NCBI GenBank assembly: GCA_947444195.1
Contig: CANEZL010000005.1
Coordinates: forward strand, 116,549-180,548
Origin: Methylobacteriaceae bacterium
GTDB taxonomy: Bacteria; Pseudomonadota; Alphaproteobacteria; Rhizobiales; Beijerinckiaceae
Reading direction: 5' to 3'
Length of the DNA: 64,000 bases
In this document: in pieces, positions 1 through 9,438 of the stretch
Layout of the letters: each line of letters starts with the position of its first letter
How positions within the stretch are numbered: the first letter of the stretch is position 1
Translations under genes and position numbers: made by a program
Notes under the pieces: generated by a model
Seen by the model: only the letters and a program-made list of their open reading frames with translations
What the model was told of the DNA's origin: nothing
Database searches by the model: none

Positions 1-62
1 TGCGCCGGAAAACGATTGTCTGCGCCCTTCCCCTTAACGTCGCGTTAGGGCTCGCCCGCCCG

Positions 63-113
63 CCCTGCCGGGGACGTGCCTCAGCCCTGCCGGGGGCGTG
101 CCTCAGCCCTGCA
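63..113. repeat. 22-bp tandem repeat, two copies plus a partial third
   Basis: Units at 63-84 and 85-106 differ at one base (GGGGA versus GGGGG in the middle), and a third begins at 107. The unit starts CCCTGCCGGGG and ends GTGCCTCAG. The second copy contains the stop codon of the leftward hydrolase gene (103-105), so the repeat grew across the 3' end of that gene. Bases 1-62 hold no gene that I can support. Confidence 0.8.
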
Positions 114-744
114 GGAAGGGGTTCGAGACGCGCTCCTCGCCGAGGATGCCGGTGGGGCCGTGGCCGGGGATGAAGGCGACGTCGTCGCCCAAGGGCAGCA
201 CCTTCTCCATGATCGCGCGGATCAGCTGCTCGTGGTTGCCGCCGGGCAGGTCGGTGCGGCCGATCGAGCCCTTGAACACCACGTCGCCGACCAGCGCGAA
301 GCGCGCGTCGCGGGAGACGAAGACCACGCTGCCCGGGGAGTGCCCCGGCGCGTGCAGGATGTCGAAGGTGAGGCCGCCGACGCTGACCGCGTCGCCCTCG
401 TCGAGCCAGCGGTCCGGGGTGACGGCGCGGGCGCCCTCCAGGCCGTAATTGGCCCCCGTCATCGGCAGGGAATCGAGGAGGTACTTGTCGGCCTGGTGCG
501 GGCCCTCCACCGGCACGCCGAGGCGCTCGGCGAGTTCCGCCGCCCCGCCGGCATGGTCGATATGCCCGTGCGTCAGCAGGATCTTCTCCACGGTGACGCC
601 CTGCTCGGCGATCGTCGCCTCGATCCGGTCGAGGTCGCCCCCCGGATCGACCACGGCGCCGACCTTGGTGGCGTCGTCCCAGATCAGCGTGCAGTTCTGC
701 TGGAAGGGGGTCACCGGGATGATCCCGGCGCGGGGCGTTGGCAT
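103..744 (-). CDS. MBL-fold metallohydrolase (glyoxalase II-like)
   Basis: This 213-residue cytosolic protein has the metallo-beta-lactamase fold. The metal-binding motif THGHIDH lies at residues 58-64, followed by a second histidine in HAPGHSPG, an aspartate in ALVGDVVF and a last histidine in FIPGHGP. These are the usual two-metal ligands of the hydroxyacylglutathione hydrolase/YcbL branch. The length fits YcbL-type enzymes (about 210 aa) and is shorter than classical GloB (about 250 aa), which carries an extra C-terminal substrate domain. A thioester hydrolase role is inferred; the substrate is not visible. The gene runs in the same direction as the GH13 gene 71 bp upstream. Its stop codon lies inside a 22-bp tandem repeat. 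Confidence 0.88.
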   Translation of the reverse strand: MPTPRAGIIPVTPFQQNCTLIWDDATKVGAVVDPGGDLDRIEATIAEQGVTVEKILLTHGHIDHAGGAAELAERLGVPVEGPHQADKYLLDSLPMTGANYGLEGARAVTPDRWLDEGDAVSVGGLTFDILHAPGHSPGSVVFVSRDARFALVGDVVFKGSIGRTDLPGGNHEQLIRAIMEKVLPLGDDVAFIPGHGPTGILGEERVSNPFLQG

Positions 745-815
745 GGGCGCGTCCGATCGCTGTTCGTCTCAACCCTGCCTTCTAGACCGGATCGGGCCGG
801 GAGGGCACCTGCCCG

Positions 816-2483
816 TCAGGCCGGGCTGCGCTTCAGGGGCGCGTCGAGGCCGCCGACCCGGAACCAGTGGTAGCCGTAGCCCTCGACGTAGAGGCAGTGG
901 CGCCCGTCGGCGTCCGCCTCGCTGCGCCGGCCGGTGAGCAGGTCGACGAGGAGGTCGCCCGCGGGCGCGGGGATGCCCGTCTCGAGCGCGACCTCGATGG
1001 GGCCCGGATCGAGATTGTGCACGCAGAGCAGGCTGTTGTTGCGCCAGTCGTAGCGGAGCGCCAGCACCGCCGCCCGGCCGGTGTCGAGGGCAACGACGTC
1101 GCCCCAGCCGATCTCGGGGGCCTCCTTGCGCGTGCGGATGATGCTCTGCATCCAGGTGAGCAGGGAGTCCCGGTCGTGGCGCTGCTCGGCCACGTTGACG
1201 TGGCGGTAGGCGTAGGGGCCGTGGTCGATCACCGGCATCACCGGCCGGTCCGAGGCGGTGAAGCCCCCGTGCGCCTCCCCCGTCCACTGCATCGGCGTGC
1301 GGGCGCAGTCGCGCTCCTTCAGGGCGAGGTCGTCGCCCATGCCGATCTCGTCGCCGTAGCGCAAGACCGGCGTGCCCGGCAGCGTGAACATCAGGGAATA
1401 GGCGAGCCGGATCCGGCGCGGATCGCCGTCGAGCATCGGTGCCAGCCGCCGGCGGATGCCGCGGTCGTAGAGCTGCATCCCCTTCTCGGGCCCGAATTTC
1501 TCGAAGACCAGGGCGCGCTGCTTCTCGGTGAGCCGGCCGAGATCGAGCTCGTCGTGGTTGCGCAGGAAGATGCCCCACTGGCACGAGAGCGGGCGCGGCT
1601 TCGTGCGCGCGATCGCCTTGGCGAGGGGCCGCGCGTCGTGGGCGGCGAGCGCGTAGAAGGTCGCCTGGTTGACCTGGAAGTTGAACATCATGTGCATGCG
1701 GTCGGCGTCGTCGCCGAAATAGTCGAGGTCCTGCTTGGGCAGGATGTTGGCCTCGGCCAGGATGATCGCGTCGCCCTTGCGCCATTGCAGGAACTCGCGG
1801 AAGTCGCGCAGCATGTCGAACTGCTCGCGCGGCTCGCCCGCGACGTCGGCGCCCTTCTCGGCGATCACGAAGGGCACCGCGTCCATGCGGAAGCCCGAGA
1901 CGCCGAGTTCGATCCAGAAGCCCATGATCTTCAGGATCTCGGCCATCACCGCGGGGTTCGCCGTGTTGAGATCGGGCTGGAAGTCGAAGAAGCGGTGGAA
2001 GTAGTAGGCCTTCGCCTCGCGGTCGTAGGTCCAGGTCGTCTCCTGCACGCCGGGGAAGACCATGCCCTCGGAGGCCGTAGCGGGCTTCTCCTTCGACCAG
2101 ACGTACCAGTCGCGATAGGGCGAATCCGGGTCCTTGCGGGCCGCCTGGAACCAGGGATGCCGGTCCGAGGTGTGGTTGACCACGAGGTCGATGAGCACGC
2201 GCAGGCCCCGCTGCTTGGCCGCGTGCGTGAAGGCCACGAAATCGCCGAGGGAGCCGTAGGCCGGATCGACGCCGTAATAGTCGCTGATGTCGTAGCCGCC
2301 GTCGCGCTTCGGCGAGGGCTGGAACGGCATCAGCCAGACCGCGGTGACGCCGAGCCCCTGGAGATAGTCGAGCCGCCGCTCCAGCCCGGCGAAATCGCCG
2401 ATGCCGTCGCCGTTCGAATCCATGAAGGTGCCCACCGACAGGCAGTAGACGACGGCGTTCTTGTACCAGAGGTCGGTGATCAC
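816..2483 (-). CDS. GH13 alpha-amylase family enzyme, trehalose-synthase-like
   Basis: A 555-residue protein with a complete GH13 TIM-barrel. Conserved region I is DLVVNH (99-104), the nucleophile is Asp201 in GFRMDAVP, the acid/base is Glu244 in ILAEAN and the transition-state Asp310 is in LRNHDE. The start WYKNAVVYCLSVGTFMDSNG and the segment LPGTPVLRYGDEIGMGDD resemble the trehalose synthase (maltose isomerase)/oligo-1,6-glucosidase branch, so it probably acts on short alpha-glucans or trehalose in the cytosol. No signal peptide is seen. The start is GTG at 2483. It is divergent from the penicillin-binding protein gene across 170 bp. The exact substrate (trehalose, maltose or sucrose) is not decided by sequence. 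Confidence 0.85.
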   Translation of the reverse strand: MITDLWYKNAVVYCLSVGTFMDSNGDGIGDFAGLERRLDYLQGLGVTAVWLMPFQPSPKRDGGYDISDYYGVDPAYGSLGDFVAFTHAAKQRGLRVLIDLVVNHTSDRHPWFQAARKDPDSPYRDWYVWSKEKPATASEGMVFPGVQETTWTYDREAKAYYFHRFFDFQPDLNTANPAVMAEILKIMGFWIELGVSGFRMDAVPFVIAEKGADVAGEPREQFDMLRDFREFLQWRKGDAIILAEANILPKQDLDYFGDDADRMHMMFNFQVNQATFYALAAHDARPLAKAIARTKPRPLSCQWGIFLRNHDELDLGRLTEKQRALVFEKFGPEKGMQLYDRGIRRRLAPMLDGDPRRIRLAYSLMFTLPGTPVLRYGDEIGMGDDLALKERDCARTPMQWTGEAHGGFTASDRPVMPVIDHGPYAYRHVNVAEQRHDRDSLLTWMQSIIRTRKEAPEIGWGDVVALDTGRAAVLALRYDWRNNSLLCVHNLDPGPIEVALETGIPAPAGDLLVDLLTGRRSEADADGRHCLYVEGYGYHWFRVGGLDAPLKRSPA

Positions 2484-2653
2484 GCGGCGCCTCCCAGGGG
2501 CGTGGCATCGGCCCCCAACGCCGGGAGCGGACGAAGCGTTGCCGTTCGCCCGCGCCTCCTTAAAACAGCCGCGTTGTGCGGTGCCTATCGAGGCGCCCCG
2601 GCATAGACGTCCCGGCCGGGCGAGCCCCCGCGCCTGCGCCCTGTCCGGACCGT

Positions 2654-5600
2654 ATGAACATCATCCTCATCAAGCTGTTCGCGACCGCGCTGACCCTCAG
2701 CCAGGTCACGACGCGGCCGGACGCCGTGAAGACGCGCTTCGACCCGGCCGCGGACGGGCCGGAGGTCGTGCGGATCCTGCGCGACGGCTGCGCCCACATG
2801 CGCAAGGCCTTCGACATCGAGGACATCAACCTCGACGAACTGATCTCCACCGCCATGGAGGATCCGAGCGCGGTGGCGGGGGCCGGTGCGCCGAAGCTCC
2901 TGCACGGGCTCGATCTCAATGAATTGAACACGAGCTACCGCCAGTTCTGCAAGGGCGAGAACCCGGCCAACTCCCCCTTCGAGGCGAGGGCGGTGATCGA
3001 GTTCTACAACAAGGCCACCGAGAACCTGCCCACCGCCGAGGCGCTCCGCGACAAGGCCCTGCCCGGCATGACGCAGATCCTCGACGGGGCGGGCAAGCCC
3101 TTCGCGGAGACCTTCGAGGCGAACGGGCGGCGCCTCAGCGTGCCGATCGCGAGCGTGCCGCCCCTCGTCCGACAAGCCTTCATCGCGGCCGAGGACAAGC
3201 GCTTCGAGAGCCATCGCGGCATCGACGAGCGCGGCGTCATCCGCGCCTTCATCGGCAACCTCGCCTCGCCCGGAAGGCCGCAGGGGGGCTCCACCATCAC
3301 CCAGCAGGTGGTGAAGAACCTCTCGGTCGGCGACGACGTCACCTACGAGCGCAAGATCCGCGAGATGATCGTCGCGGGGCGACTCGAGCGGATCCTGACC
3401 AAGCCGCAGATCCTCGGGCTCTACCTCAACGGGATCTATCTGGGCCGGGGCGCCTACGGCATCGAGATGGCCGCCCGCTCCTATTTCGGGAAGTCGGTGG
3501 GCGAGCTCACCCTGCCGGAGGCGGCGCTTCTCGCCGGCATGCCCAAGGGGCCGAACTTCTACAGCCCCGACAAGTACCCCGACCGCGCCCGCGAGCGCCG
3601 GGCCTACGTGCTCTCCCGCCTGAAGGAGGAGGGCGCGATCACCGAGGCGCAGATGGCGGAAGCGGTGAAGGCCGATCTCGGCCTCAAGCCGATCGAGACC
3701 GCGCGGCGCGACAGCGGCTTCTACGTGGTCGACTACCTCAACCGCGAGGCGCGGACCGTCGCGGGTGTCGAGTCGCTCACCGCCGCCTCCTTCACGGTGC
3801 GCGCCACGGTGAATGCCGGGCTCCAGCGCGCCGTCGAGGGCGCGCTGCAGGACGGGCTCGCCAATTACGAGCGCGCCACCGGCCGGCAGAGCTGGTCGGG
3901 GCCGGAACTGAACCTCGCCGAGAGCGTGCGCCGGCTGGAGGCCGCCGCACCGGCGCCCGAGGCGGCACCCGCCACCCCTGCCGCCGCTCCCGCGGAGCCG
4001 CCCCGCAAGGGCGCGCGCCGGGCCGAGAAGGCCCCCCCGAAACCGCCGGGCGCGAAACCCGCCTGGCTGCGGGCCCTGGAGGGGGCGCGGCCCGTGCTCT
4101 ACGACGTGCGCTGGCCGCTCGCCGTGGTGCTGGAGACGGGCCGCAACGGCGTGCGCGTGGGCCTGCCCGACGGGCGGGTCGCCAGCCTCGATCCGGGCAT
4201 CGCCCGGGGCAAGCTCCAGCCCTACGACGCGGTGCGGGTGAAACTGCGCGAGGGCAAGGGCGCGCCGCGGGCCGAGATCCGGGTGCGGCCGGCGGTGCAG
4301 GGCGCCGCCCTGGTCATGGAGAACCGCACCGGGCGCATCCTGGCGATGGCGGGGGGCTTCTCCTACCCCTTGAGCCAGCTCAACCGGGTGACCCAGGCCG
4401 TGCGCCAGCCGGGCTCGACGCTCAAGCCGCTGACCTATCTCGCCGCCCTCAACACCGGCCTCCAGCCCAACACCCTGGTGATGGACAGCCCCGTGACGCT
4501 GCCGCCCATCGGGGGCATCGGCGATTCCTGGTCGCCCAAGAACTACGACGGCGGGGGCGCGGGCCCGACGACCCTGCGCCGCGGCCTCGAATTCTCGAAG
4601 AACCTCGTCACCGCCCGCCTCCTCCAGGGGGGGATCAGCGAGACGGCGCCCGCCAGCCTCAAGCGGGTCTGCGACATCGCCCTCGAAGCGCAGATCTACG
4701 CGGCCTGCGAGCCCTACTACCCCTTCGTGCTCGGCGCCCAGCCCCTGCGCATGCTCGACCTCGCCGGCTTCTACGCGGCGGTGGCCAACGAGGGCGCGCG
4801 GCCCGCCCCCTACGCCCTGGAGGCGGTGGAGCGGGACGGCAAGCCCGTCTACGCCCACGCCGCGCGTCCGCTCACGCGGATCGGCTCGGCCGACCGCGTC
4901 GCCTTCTACCAGCTCAAGACCATGCTCCAGGGCGTGGTGAGCCACGGCACCGCCGCCGCGCTCGCCCGCAACGCCGCCTATATCGGCGGCAAGACCGGCA
5001 CCTCGGAGAACGAGAACGACGCGTGGTTCGCGGGCTTCTCCAACGAGGTCACCGTGGTGGTCTGGGTGGGCTACGACAACGCGGACGGCACCCGCCGGAC
5101 GCTCGGGCGCGGCCAGACCGGCGGCCATCTCGCGGTGCCGATCGCGGGGGCGATCTTCAACGCGGCCTGGGCGAACGGCGTGGCGAAGACCCCGCTCGCC
5201 GGCCCCTCCCCCGAGGCGCGCCCCTTCATCGCCGATCTGCCCATCGACGCCCGAAGCGGCCAGCGGGTGGCGGGCGGCGGCTTCCGCGAGCATTTCCGCG
5301 CGAGCGGCGACGGGCGCGTGGCCGACACGCAGTTCCGCCTCGTCCCGCGCGAGACCCTCTACGCCCTGCGGCCCGACGCCGAGGACGGCGATCTCGCCGG
5401 CGCCGAGGACGGCGCGGACGTGCAGGGCGACCTCTACGGCAACCTGACCCGCGAGCCCCGCAGGGCCGAGCCCGATCTCCTCGATCCCTTCGGCGAGCGC
5501 CTTATGGGCGAGCGCCGCGCCGCGCCGCGCTCGCGCCGGGCGCAAGGGGATCCCGAGGGCTACCGGCCCTGGCCCGGCACCGACCGCTCGCCCTTCGGCG

Positions 5601-5668
5601 ACGACGAGGAACTGCGGCCCCGCCGCCGCGATCCGGACTACCTGTTCGGCGACGACCCGCGCTACTGA
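2654..5668 (+). CDS. Class A penicillin-binding protein (PBP1-type transglycosylase/transpeptidase)
   Basis: A bifunctional peptidoglycan synthase of 1004 residues. The GT51 glycosyltransferase domain is marked by AAEDKRFESHRGID with catalytic Glu180, GGSTITQQVVKNL and the GRGAYGIEMAARSYFGK region. An Ala/Pro-rich linker lies near residues 430-475. The transpeptidase domain has nucleophile Ser588 in SxxK (STLK), SKN in LEFSKNLVTARL, and KTGT from Lys780. A charged, Arg-rich tail follows. I start at ATG 2654 because an in-frame start 26 codons upstream would add only Arg/Pro-rich sequence. The N-terminus is only weakly hydrophobic (MNIILIKLFATALTLSQV) and about 130 residues precede the GT51 fold, which is unusual for an inner-membrane anchored PBP1. 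Confidence 0.93.
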   Translation: MNIILIKLFATALTLSQVTTRPDAVKTRFDPAADGPEVVRILRDGCAHMRKAFDIEDINLDELISTAMEDPSAVAGAGAPKLLHGLDLNELNTSYRQFCKGENPANSPFEARAVIEFYNKATENLPTAEALRDKALPGMTQILDGAGKPFAETFEANGRRLSVPIASVPPLVRQAFIAAEDKRFESHRGIDERGVIRAFIGNLASPGRPQGGSTITQQVVKNLSVGDDVTYERKIREMIVAGRLERILTKPQILGLYLNGIYLGRGAYGIEMAARSYFGKSVGELTLPEAALLAGMPKGPNFYSPDKYPDRARERRAYVLSRLKEEGAITEAQMAEAVKADLGLKPIETARRDSGFYVVDYLNREARTVAGVESLTAASFTVRATVNAGLQRAVEGALQDGLANYERATGRQSWSGPELNLAESVRRLEAAAPAPEAAPATPAAAPAEPPRKGARRAEKAPPKPPGAKPAWLRALEGARPVLYDVRWPLAVVLETGRNGVRVGLPDGRVASLDPGIARGKLQPYDAVRVKLREGKGAPRAEIRVRPAVQGAALVMENRTGRILAMAGGFSYPLSQLNRVTQAVRQPGSTLKPLTYLAALNTGLQPNTLVMDSPVTLPPIGGIGDSWSPKNYDGGGAGPTTLRRGLEFSKNLVTARLLQGGISETAPASLKRVCDIALEAQIYAACEPYYPFVLGAQPLRMLDLAGFYAAVANEGARPAPYALEAVERDGKPVYAHAARPLTRIGSADRVAFYQLKTMLQGVVSHGTAAALARNAAYIGGKTGTSENENDAWFAGFSNEVTVVVWVGYDNADGTRRTLGRGQTGGHLAVPIAGAIFNAAWANGVAKTPLAGPSPEARPFIADLPIDARSGQRVAGGGFREHFRASGDGRVADTQFRLVPRETLYALRPDAEDGDLAGAEDGADVQGDLYGNLTREPRRAEPDLLDPFGERLMGERRAAPRSRRAQGDPEGYRPWPGTDRSPFGDDEELRPRRRDPDYLFGDDPRY

Positions 5669-5857
5669 TACGATCTCCGCTCGATCGAAGCGGGGGGCGT
5701 GTCGACCGAGCCCGCGCGGCGCATGAGCGAAGCCCAGATCCGCCATCCCGAAGGGATCGATCGGATCTGGTATGAGACGCCGCGTCGGGGGACGGCGCGG
5801 ATTCTCCCGCCTTCCGGCCCGCGGCCCCGTTTTCCCGATCCCGAAACCTTCCGAGGA

Positions 5858-6925
5858 ATGCCCGTGAGGACACAGCTTCCGGCGACCCTGGCCCTCGTCC
5901 TCCTGGCCGCCGCGGCGCCCCTGCCCGCCGCGGCCCAGGGCGCCCCGCCGGCGCCGGCGAAGGGACCGGCCGCGCCCGAGCGGATCCGGGAGGTCGCCTC
6001 CGTGAACGCCCAGGATCCCGCGACCCTGAAGCCCGGCACCATCCTGTTCACCGACCACCGCGACCAGCCGGCCAACCCCGAGAGCGGCCTGACGCCCTAT
6101 CTCGACTGGCTGCGCCAGCGCCCCGCCGAGGCCGCCGCCCTCTCGCCCTATCCCGGCTACAAGGAGCCGGACTACGCCCAGACCGTGAACGGCGTGACCA
6201 GGCAGCGCCACGAGACCCTGAAGGTCTACGTGGCCGAGGGGCGCTTCGTGGTGGCCCGCCCGCCCGAGGCCATCGACCTCGCCGCCTTCGCCAATCTCGA
6301 CTTCGTGCGGACGATGGACCCGGCCATCCGGCACAAGGCGCTCAGCCCCGCGGACGTCACCCCCACCAAGGACCCGGCGGCGGCCTTCGCCCGACGCCCG
6401 GACCGGCCCTGGTGCGAGGGCACCGTCTGCATCGAGTCCCGCTACGATCTGGAGGGCAAGCTGCCGCTCGGCGTGAAGCTCGCCAACAAGCTGGAGGAGG
6501 GCTCGTCGAAGAAGATCGCCGAGTTCGTCTCCTTCCAGAGCGAGCTGCGCACCCTGCCGCCGGAGCGGACCGCGGGGCTCGCCGCCCTCACCAAGGTCGA
6601 CACCCCGGTCACCGGCGGGATCGAGCAGACCATCTTCTGGGTCAACCAGATCCTGCGCTTCGGCAAGTTCCTGGCGGTGTTCCAGCCGATGCCGGGCGAC
6701 CCGCAGAAGACCGTTGTCACCACCTACATGGCGCTGGCGATCAAGGCGGACGTGCTCGACCGCAAGGCGGAATACGCCCGCGTGCCGGTGCTGAAGAACC
6801 TGCTGCCCGCCCAGGTGCTGATGGGCAATTCGAGCTTCAACACGGGCAACTCGATCAGCGCCGGCCTGCCCACCTACGCCCGCAACCGCATCGTGGCCTT
6901 CGCCGACGCGGTGGGCAGGCGCTGA
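5858..6925 (+). CDS. Exported protein of unknown function
   Basis: A 355-residue protein with a clear Sec signal peptide: MPVRTQLPATLALVLLAAAA followed by an AAAQG-type cleavage site near residue 27. I chose ATG 5858, preceded by CCGAGGA, because a start 53 codons upstream gives non-hydrophobic sequence that would bury the signal. The mature protein has two cysteines close together (WCEGTVCIES, about residue 185) that may form a disulfide, and no motif I recognise. It follows the PBP gene in the same direction after 189 bp. A periplasmic location is inferred; I propose no function. Confidence 0.7.
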   Translation: MPVRTQLPATLALVLLAAAAPLPAAAQGAPPAPAKGPAAPERIREVASVNAQDPATLKPGTILFTDHRDQPANPESGLTPYLDWLRQRPAEAAALSPYPGYKEPDYAQTVNGVTRQRHETLKVYVAEGRFVVARPPEAIDLAAFANLDFVRTMDPAIRHKALSPADVTPTKDPAAAFARRPDRPWCEGTVCIESRYDLEGKLPLGVKLANKLEEGSSKKIAEFVSFQSELRTLPPERTAGLAALTKVDTPVTGGIEQTIFWVNQILRFGKFLAVFQPMPGDPQKTVVTTYMALAIKADVLDRKAEYARVPVLKNLLPAQVLMGNSSFNTGNSISAGLPTYARNRIVAFADAVGRR

Positions 6926-7287
6926 GGGGCATCGTTCCGGGCGGGTCTCTCCTCCCCGCAGGGGCTACAGGACTTACACAATGCGCAGCGCCGCGGGCTC
7001 CCCCTCCCCCCTCTGCGGGGGAGGGTGGCCCCTGCGTCAGCAGGGGTCGGGAGAGGGGAGCGACGGTGCAGGGTTGGGCTGTGCCCAGCATGAGGGTCGC
7101 GCCTCTCCGGAAGCGGGGTTCCCCTCTCCCGACCCGCTTGCGCGGGCCACCCTCCCCCGCGGAGGGGGGAGGGAGCGCGGGGACGACCGCCCGAGATGTG
7201 TGAATACAGTAGCCCCGCAAGGGGAAGGAACAACAGTCCTCAGCCCGCCGAAACGATCCGCTGGATCAGAGGCGAGCCCCACCCGGA
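6926..7287. repeat. Gene-free stretch with a large C/G-tract inverted repeat (family E)
   Basis: Between the exported protein and the convergent glycosyltransferase gene lies a roughly 190-bp near-palindrome (about 6990-7182). Its outer arms are C-run/G-run blocks (CTCCCCCTCCCCCCTCTGCG on the left, GCGGAGGGGGGAGGGAG on the right), and the inner blocks GGTCGGGAGAGGGGAGCG and CCCCTCTCCCGACCCG pair with each other. Related elements occur near 34.3, 43.8, 46.1-46.2 and 51.5 kb. Lying between convergent genes, it could end transcription from both sides. No gene is supported here. Confidence 0.75.
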
Positions 7288-9438
7288 TCACAGCCGGTAA
7301 TGGGCCGAGATCCGGGAGAGGTTGATGTTGTAGTAGGGGTCGGCGCCCAGCAGCGCGCCCCAGCGCTCCTGCATCACCGCGGTCTCGGCCTGGAAGCGGG
7401 CGCGCTTCTCCGGTGTGTCCTCCGGCCCGCGGCTCTTCGATTCGTGGTGGACGAGCTTGGCGAAGGGCGTCCACAGGATGCGGTAGCCCGCGGTGCGGAT
7501 CTTCAGGCAGAGGTCGACGTCGTTGAAGGCGACCTTCAGCATCTGCGCGTCGAAGCCGCCGACCTCCCGGAACACCGCGGCGCGCAGGGCGAGGCACGCC
7601 CCCGTCACCGCCGAGACCTCCTGCACCAGGACCATGCGGGCGAAGTAGCCGGGGTCAGAATCCGGCAGGCCGAGATGGCCGTGGCCGGCAACGCCCCCGA
7701 TGCCGAGCACCACGCCGCCGTGCTGCACCGTGCGGTCCGGATAGAGGAGCTTGGCCCCCACCGCGCCGATCTCCGGGCGCACGGCCTGCGAGACGATCTC
7801 GGTGAGCCAGCCCGGCTCGATCACCTCGATGTCGTTGTTGAGGAACAGGAGCACGGAGCCGCGCGCGGCCTCGGCGCCCCGGTTCGACAGGTCGGAGAAG
7901 TTGAAGGGGCCGGGCGCCGCGACCACCCGCAGGCGCGGGTCGCCCTGGTAGCGCGCGAACAAGGCCGCCGTCTCCGGCTCGCGGCTGTCGTTGTCGACGA
8001 CGACGACCTCGATCTCGGGGTAGTCCGTCTCCGCGAACAGCCCGTCGAGGGTGACGGAGAGCAGTTCCGCCCGGTCCCGCGTCGGGATGATCACCGAGAC
8101 GCGCGGGGGCGGCACGGGCAGGGGATGCACCACGCGGGTGAAGCCGTGGGGCCCGCGCTCGGCCCGCGCGCCCCGGCGCCCGGCCACCTCGGAGACCGCC
8201 TGGAGGCGCGCGGCCTCCGCCCGCGCCAGCGCCCGGTCCGAGAAGGTGCCCGAGCCCCCCGCCGCCCGCCAGTGGTAGAGCACCATCGGGATGTGGCGGA
8301 TGCGGCCGGGATCGAGATCCTCGGTGAGCCGCAGCAGCAGGTCGTGGTCCTGGCTGCCCTCGAAGCCGGGGCGCAGGCCGCCGAGCGCCCGCACCGCCTC
8401 CGTGCGGATCACGGTGAGGTGGTTGATGTAGTTCTGCCCGTAGAGGAGTTCGCGGTCGAAATCCGCCTTGAAATGCGGCTCGAAGCGGCGCCCCCTGCCC
8501 TCGATCTTGTCCTCGTCGCTGTAGACGAGGACGAGGCCGGGATCGTCGCGCACCGCGCGGGCGACCTCGTAGAGGGCCTGCTCGGGCAGCGCGTCGTCGT
8601 GGTCCATGAAGGCGACGTAGGCGCCCTGCGCCAGCGCCAGCGCGTCGTTGGTGGCCCGGGCGATGTGGCCGTTCTCCGCCCGGCGCACGATGCGGATGCG
8701 CGTCTCCGCGGCGGCGAGCCGGTCGATCAGGCGCACCACGCGCGGGTCGCGCGAGGCGTCGTCGCACAGGCAGAGCTCCCAGTTCGGGTAGAGTTGCGCC
8801 TGGAGCGAGCGGATCGCCGCCCGCAGCACCCGCGGGGCCGGGTCGTGGACCGGCATCAGCACGGAGATCAGGGGCGCCGCGTCCCAGGCGGCGACCTCGG
8901 CCCGGATGCGGCTCCGGTCGGCGGCGCCGAGGGAGGCGCTGCGCCGGATCCAGGCGGCGTAGCCGCTCTCCCGGCGGTGGCGCAGCGCCCGGTCCAGGAA
9001 GGCGCGCCCGCGCACCCGCTTGCCCAGGCCGCGCCAGTAGGCGGCGCGCACCGTGAGCCAGGGATCGCGGGCGAGGCCGCTCAGGACGAGCCCGGCCCGG
9101 CCGCGGCGGCGGATCTCGATCGCGGCCAGGATGAGCGGCCGCCCGGGCACGAGGCCGGCGATGCGCAGGGCGCGCACGTCCTCGGGCAGTCGGCCGGTCC
9201 AGGCGAAGACGCCGCCGCCCAGGGCCTCCTCGGCGAGCGGCGGGCCGGGCCGCCCGTCGCCGCCTGCGAGGCTCATCAGCAGGCGCGCGTTGCGGGCCGC
9301 CCCCGGATCGTCGGTGAGCCGGATCGTCACCCAGGCGCCGCCGAGGCCCGCGAGATCGACCCCGATTCCGTCCGCGCCCTCGCGCAGCGCGAGGGGCCGC
9401 GCGCGCCCGAACCCGCCCGTGAGGGTCGCCGTCGCCAT
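7288..9438 (-). CDS. Two-domain family 2 glycosyltransferase
   Basis: A 716-residue protein with two GT2 (GT-A fold) domains in tandem. The first begins near residue 190 (PLISVLMPVHDP) and carries YVAFMDHDDALPEQA and YSDEDKI. The second begins near 444 (RVSVIIPTRDRAELL) and carries VLLFLNNDIEVIEPGWL and an acceptor-site FNDVDLCLKI segment. Residues 1-185 form a separate N-terminal region of unknown fold. The ATG at 9438 overlaps the stop of the upstream gene (TGATG), so the two are translationally coupled. Such double-GT2 proteins usually build repeating surface or O-antigen glycans; the sugar is not visible. No membrane segment is evident. Confidence 0.88.
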   Translation of the reverse strand: MATATLTGGFGRARPLALREGADGIGVDLAGLGGAWVTIRLTDDPGAARNARLLMSLAGGDGRPGPPLAEEALGGGVFAWTGRLPEDVRALRIAGLVPGRPLILAAIEIRRRGRAGLVLSGLARDPWLTVRAAYWRGLGKRVRGRAFLDRALRHRRESGYAAWIRRSASLGAADRSRIRAEVAAWDAAPLISVLMPVHDPAPRVLRAAIRSLQAQLYPNWELCLCDDASRDPRVVRLIDRLAAAETRIRIVRRAENGHIARATNDALALAQGAYVAFMDHDDALPEQALYEVARAVRDDPGLVLVYSDEDKIEGRGRRFEPHFKADFDRELLYGQNYINHLTVIRTEAVRALGGLRPGFEGSQDHDLLLRLTEDLDPGRIRHIPMVLYHWRAAGGSGTFSDRALARAEAARLQAVSEVAGRRGARAERGPHGFTRVVHPLPVPPPRVSVIIPTRDRAELLSVTLDGLFAETDYPEIEVVVVDNDSREPETAALFARYQGDPRLRVVAAPGPFNFSDLSNRGAEAARGSVLLFLNNDIEVIEPGWLTEIVSQAVRPEIGAVGAKLLYPDRTVQHGGVVLGIGGVAGHGHLGLPDSDPGYFARMVLVQEVSAVTGACLALRAAVFREVGGFDAQMLKVAFNDVDLCLKIRTAGYRILWTPFAKLVHHESKSRGPEDTPEKRARFQAETAVMQERWGALLGADPYYNINLSRISAHYRL

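Noticed and set aside
2585..6334. A 1249-codon open frame on the minus strand opposite the PBP and exported-protein genes
   Set aside because: It is a shadow created by strong third-position GC. It has no domain pattern, is rich in Gly/Arg/His, and lies antiparallel to well-supported genes.
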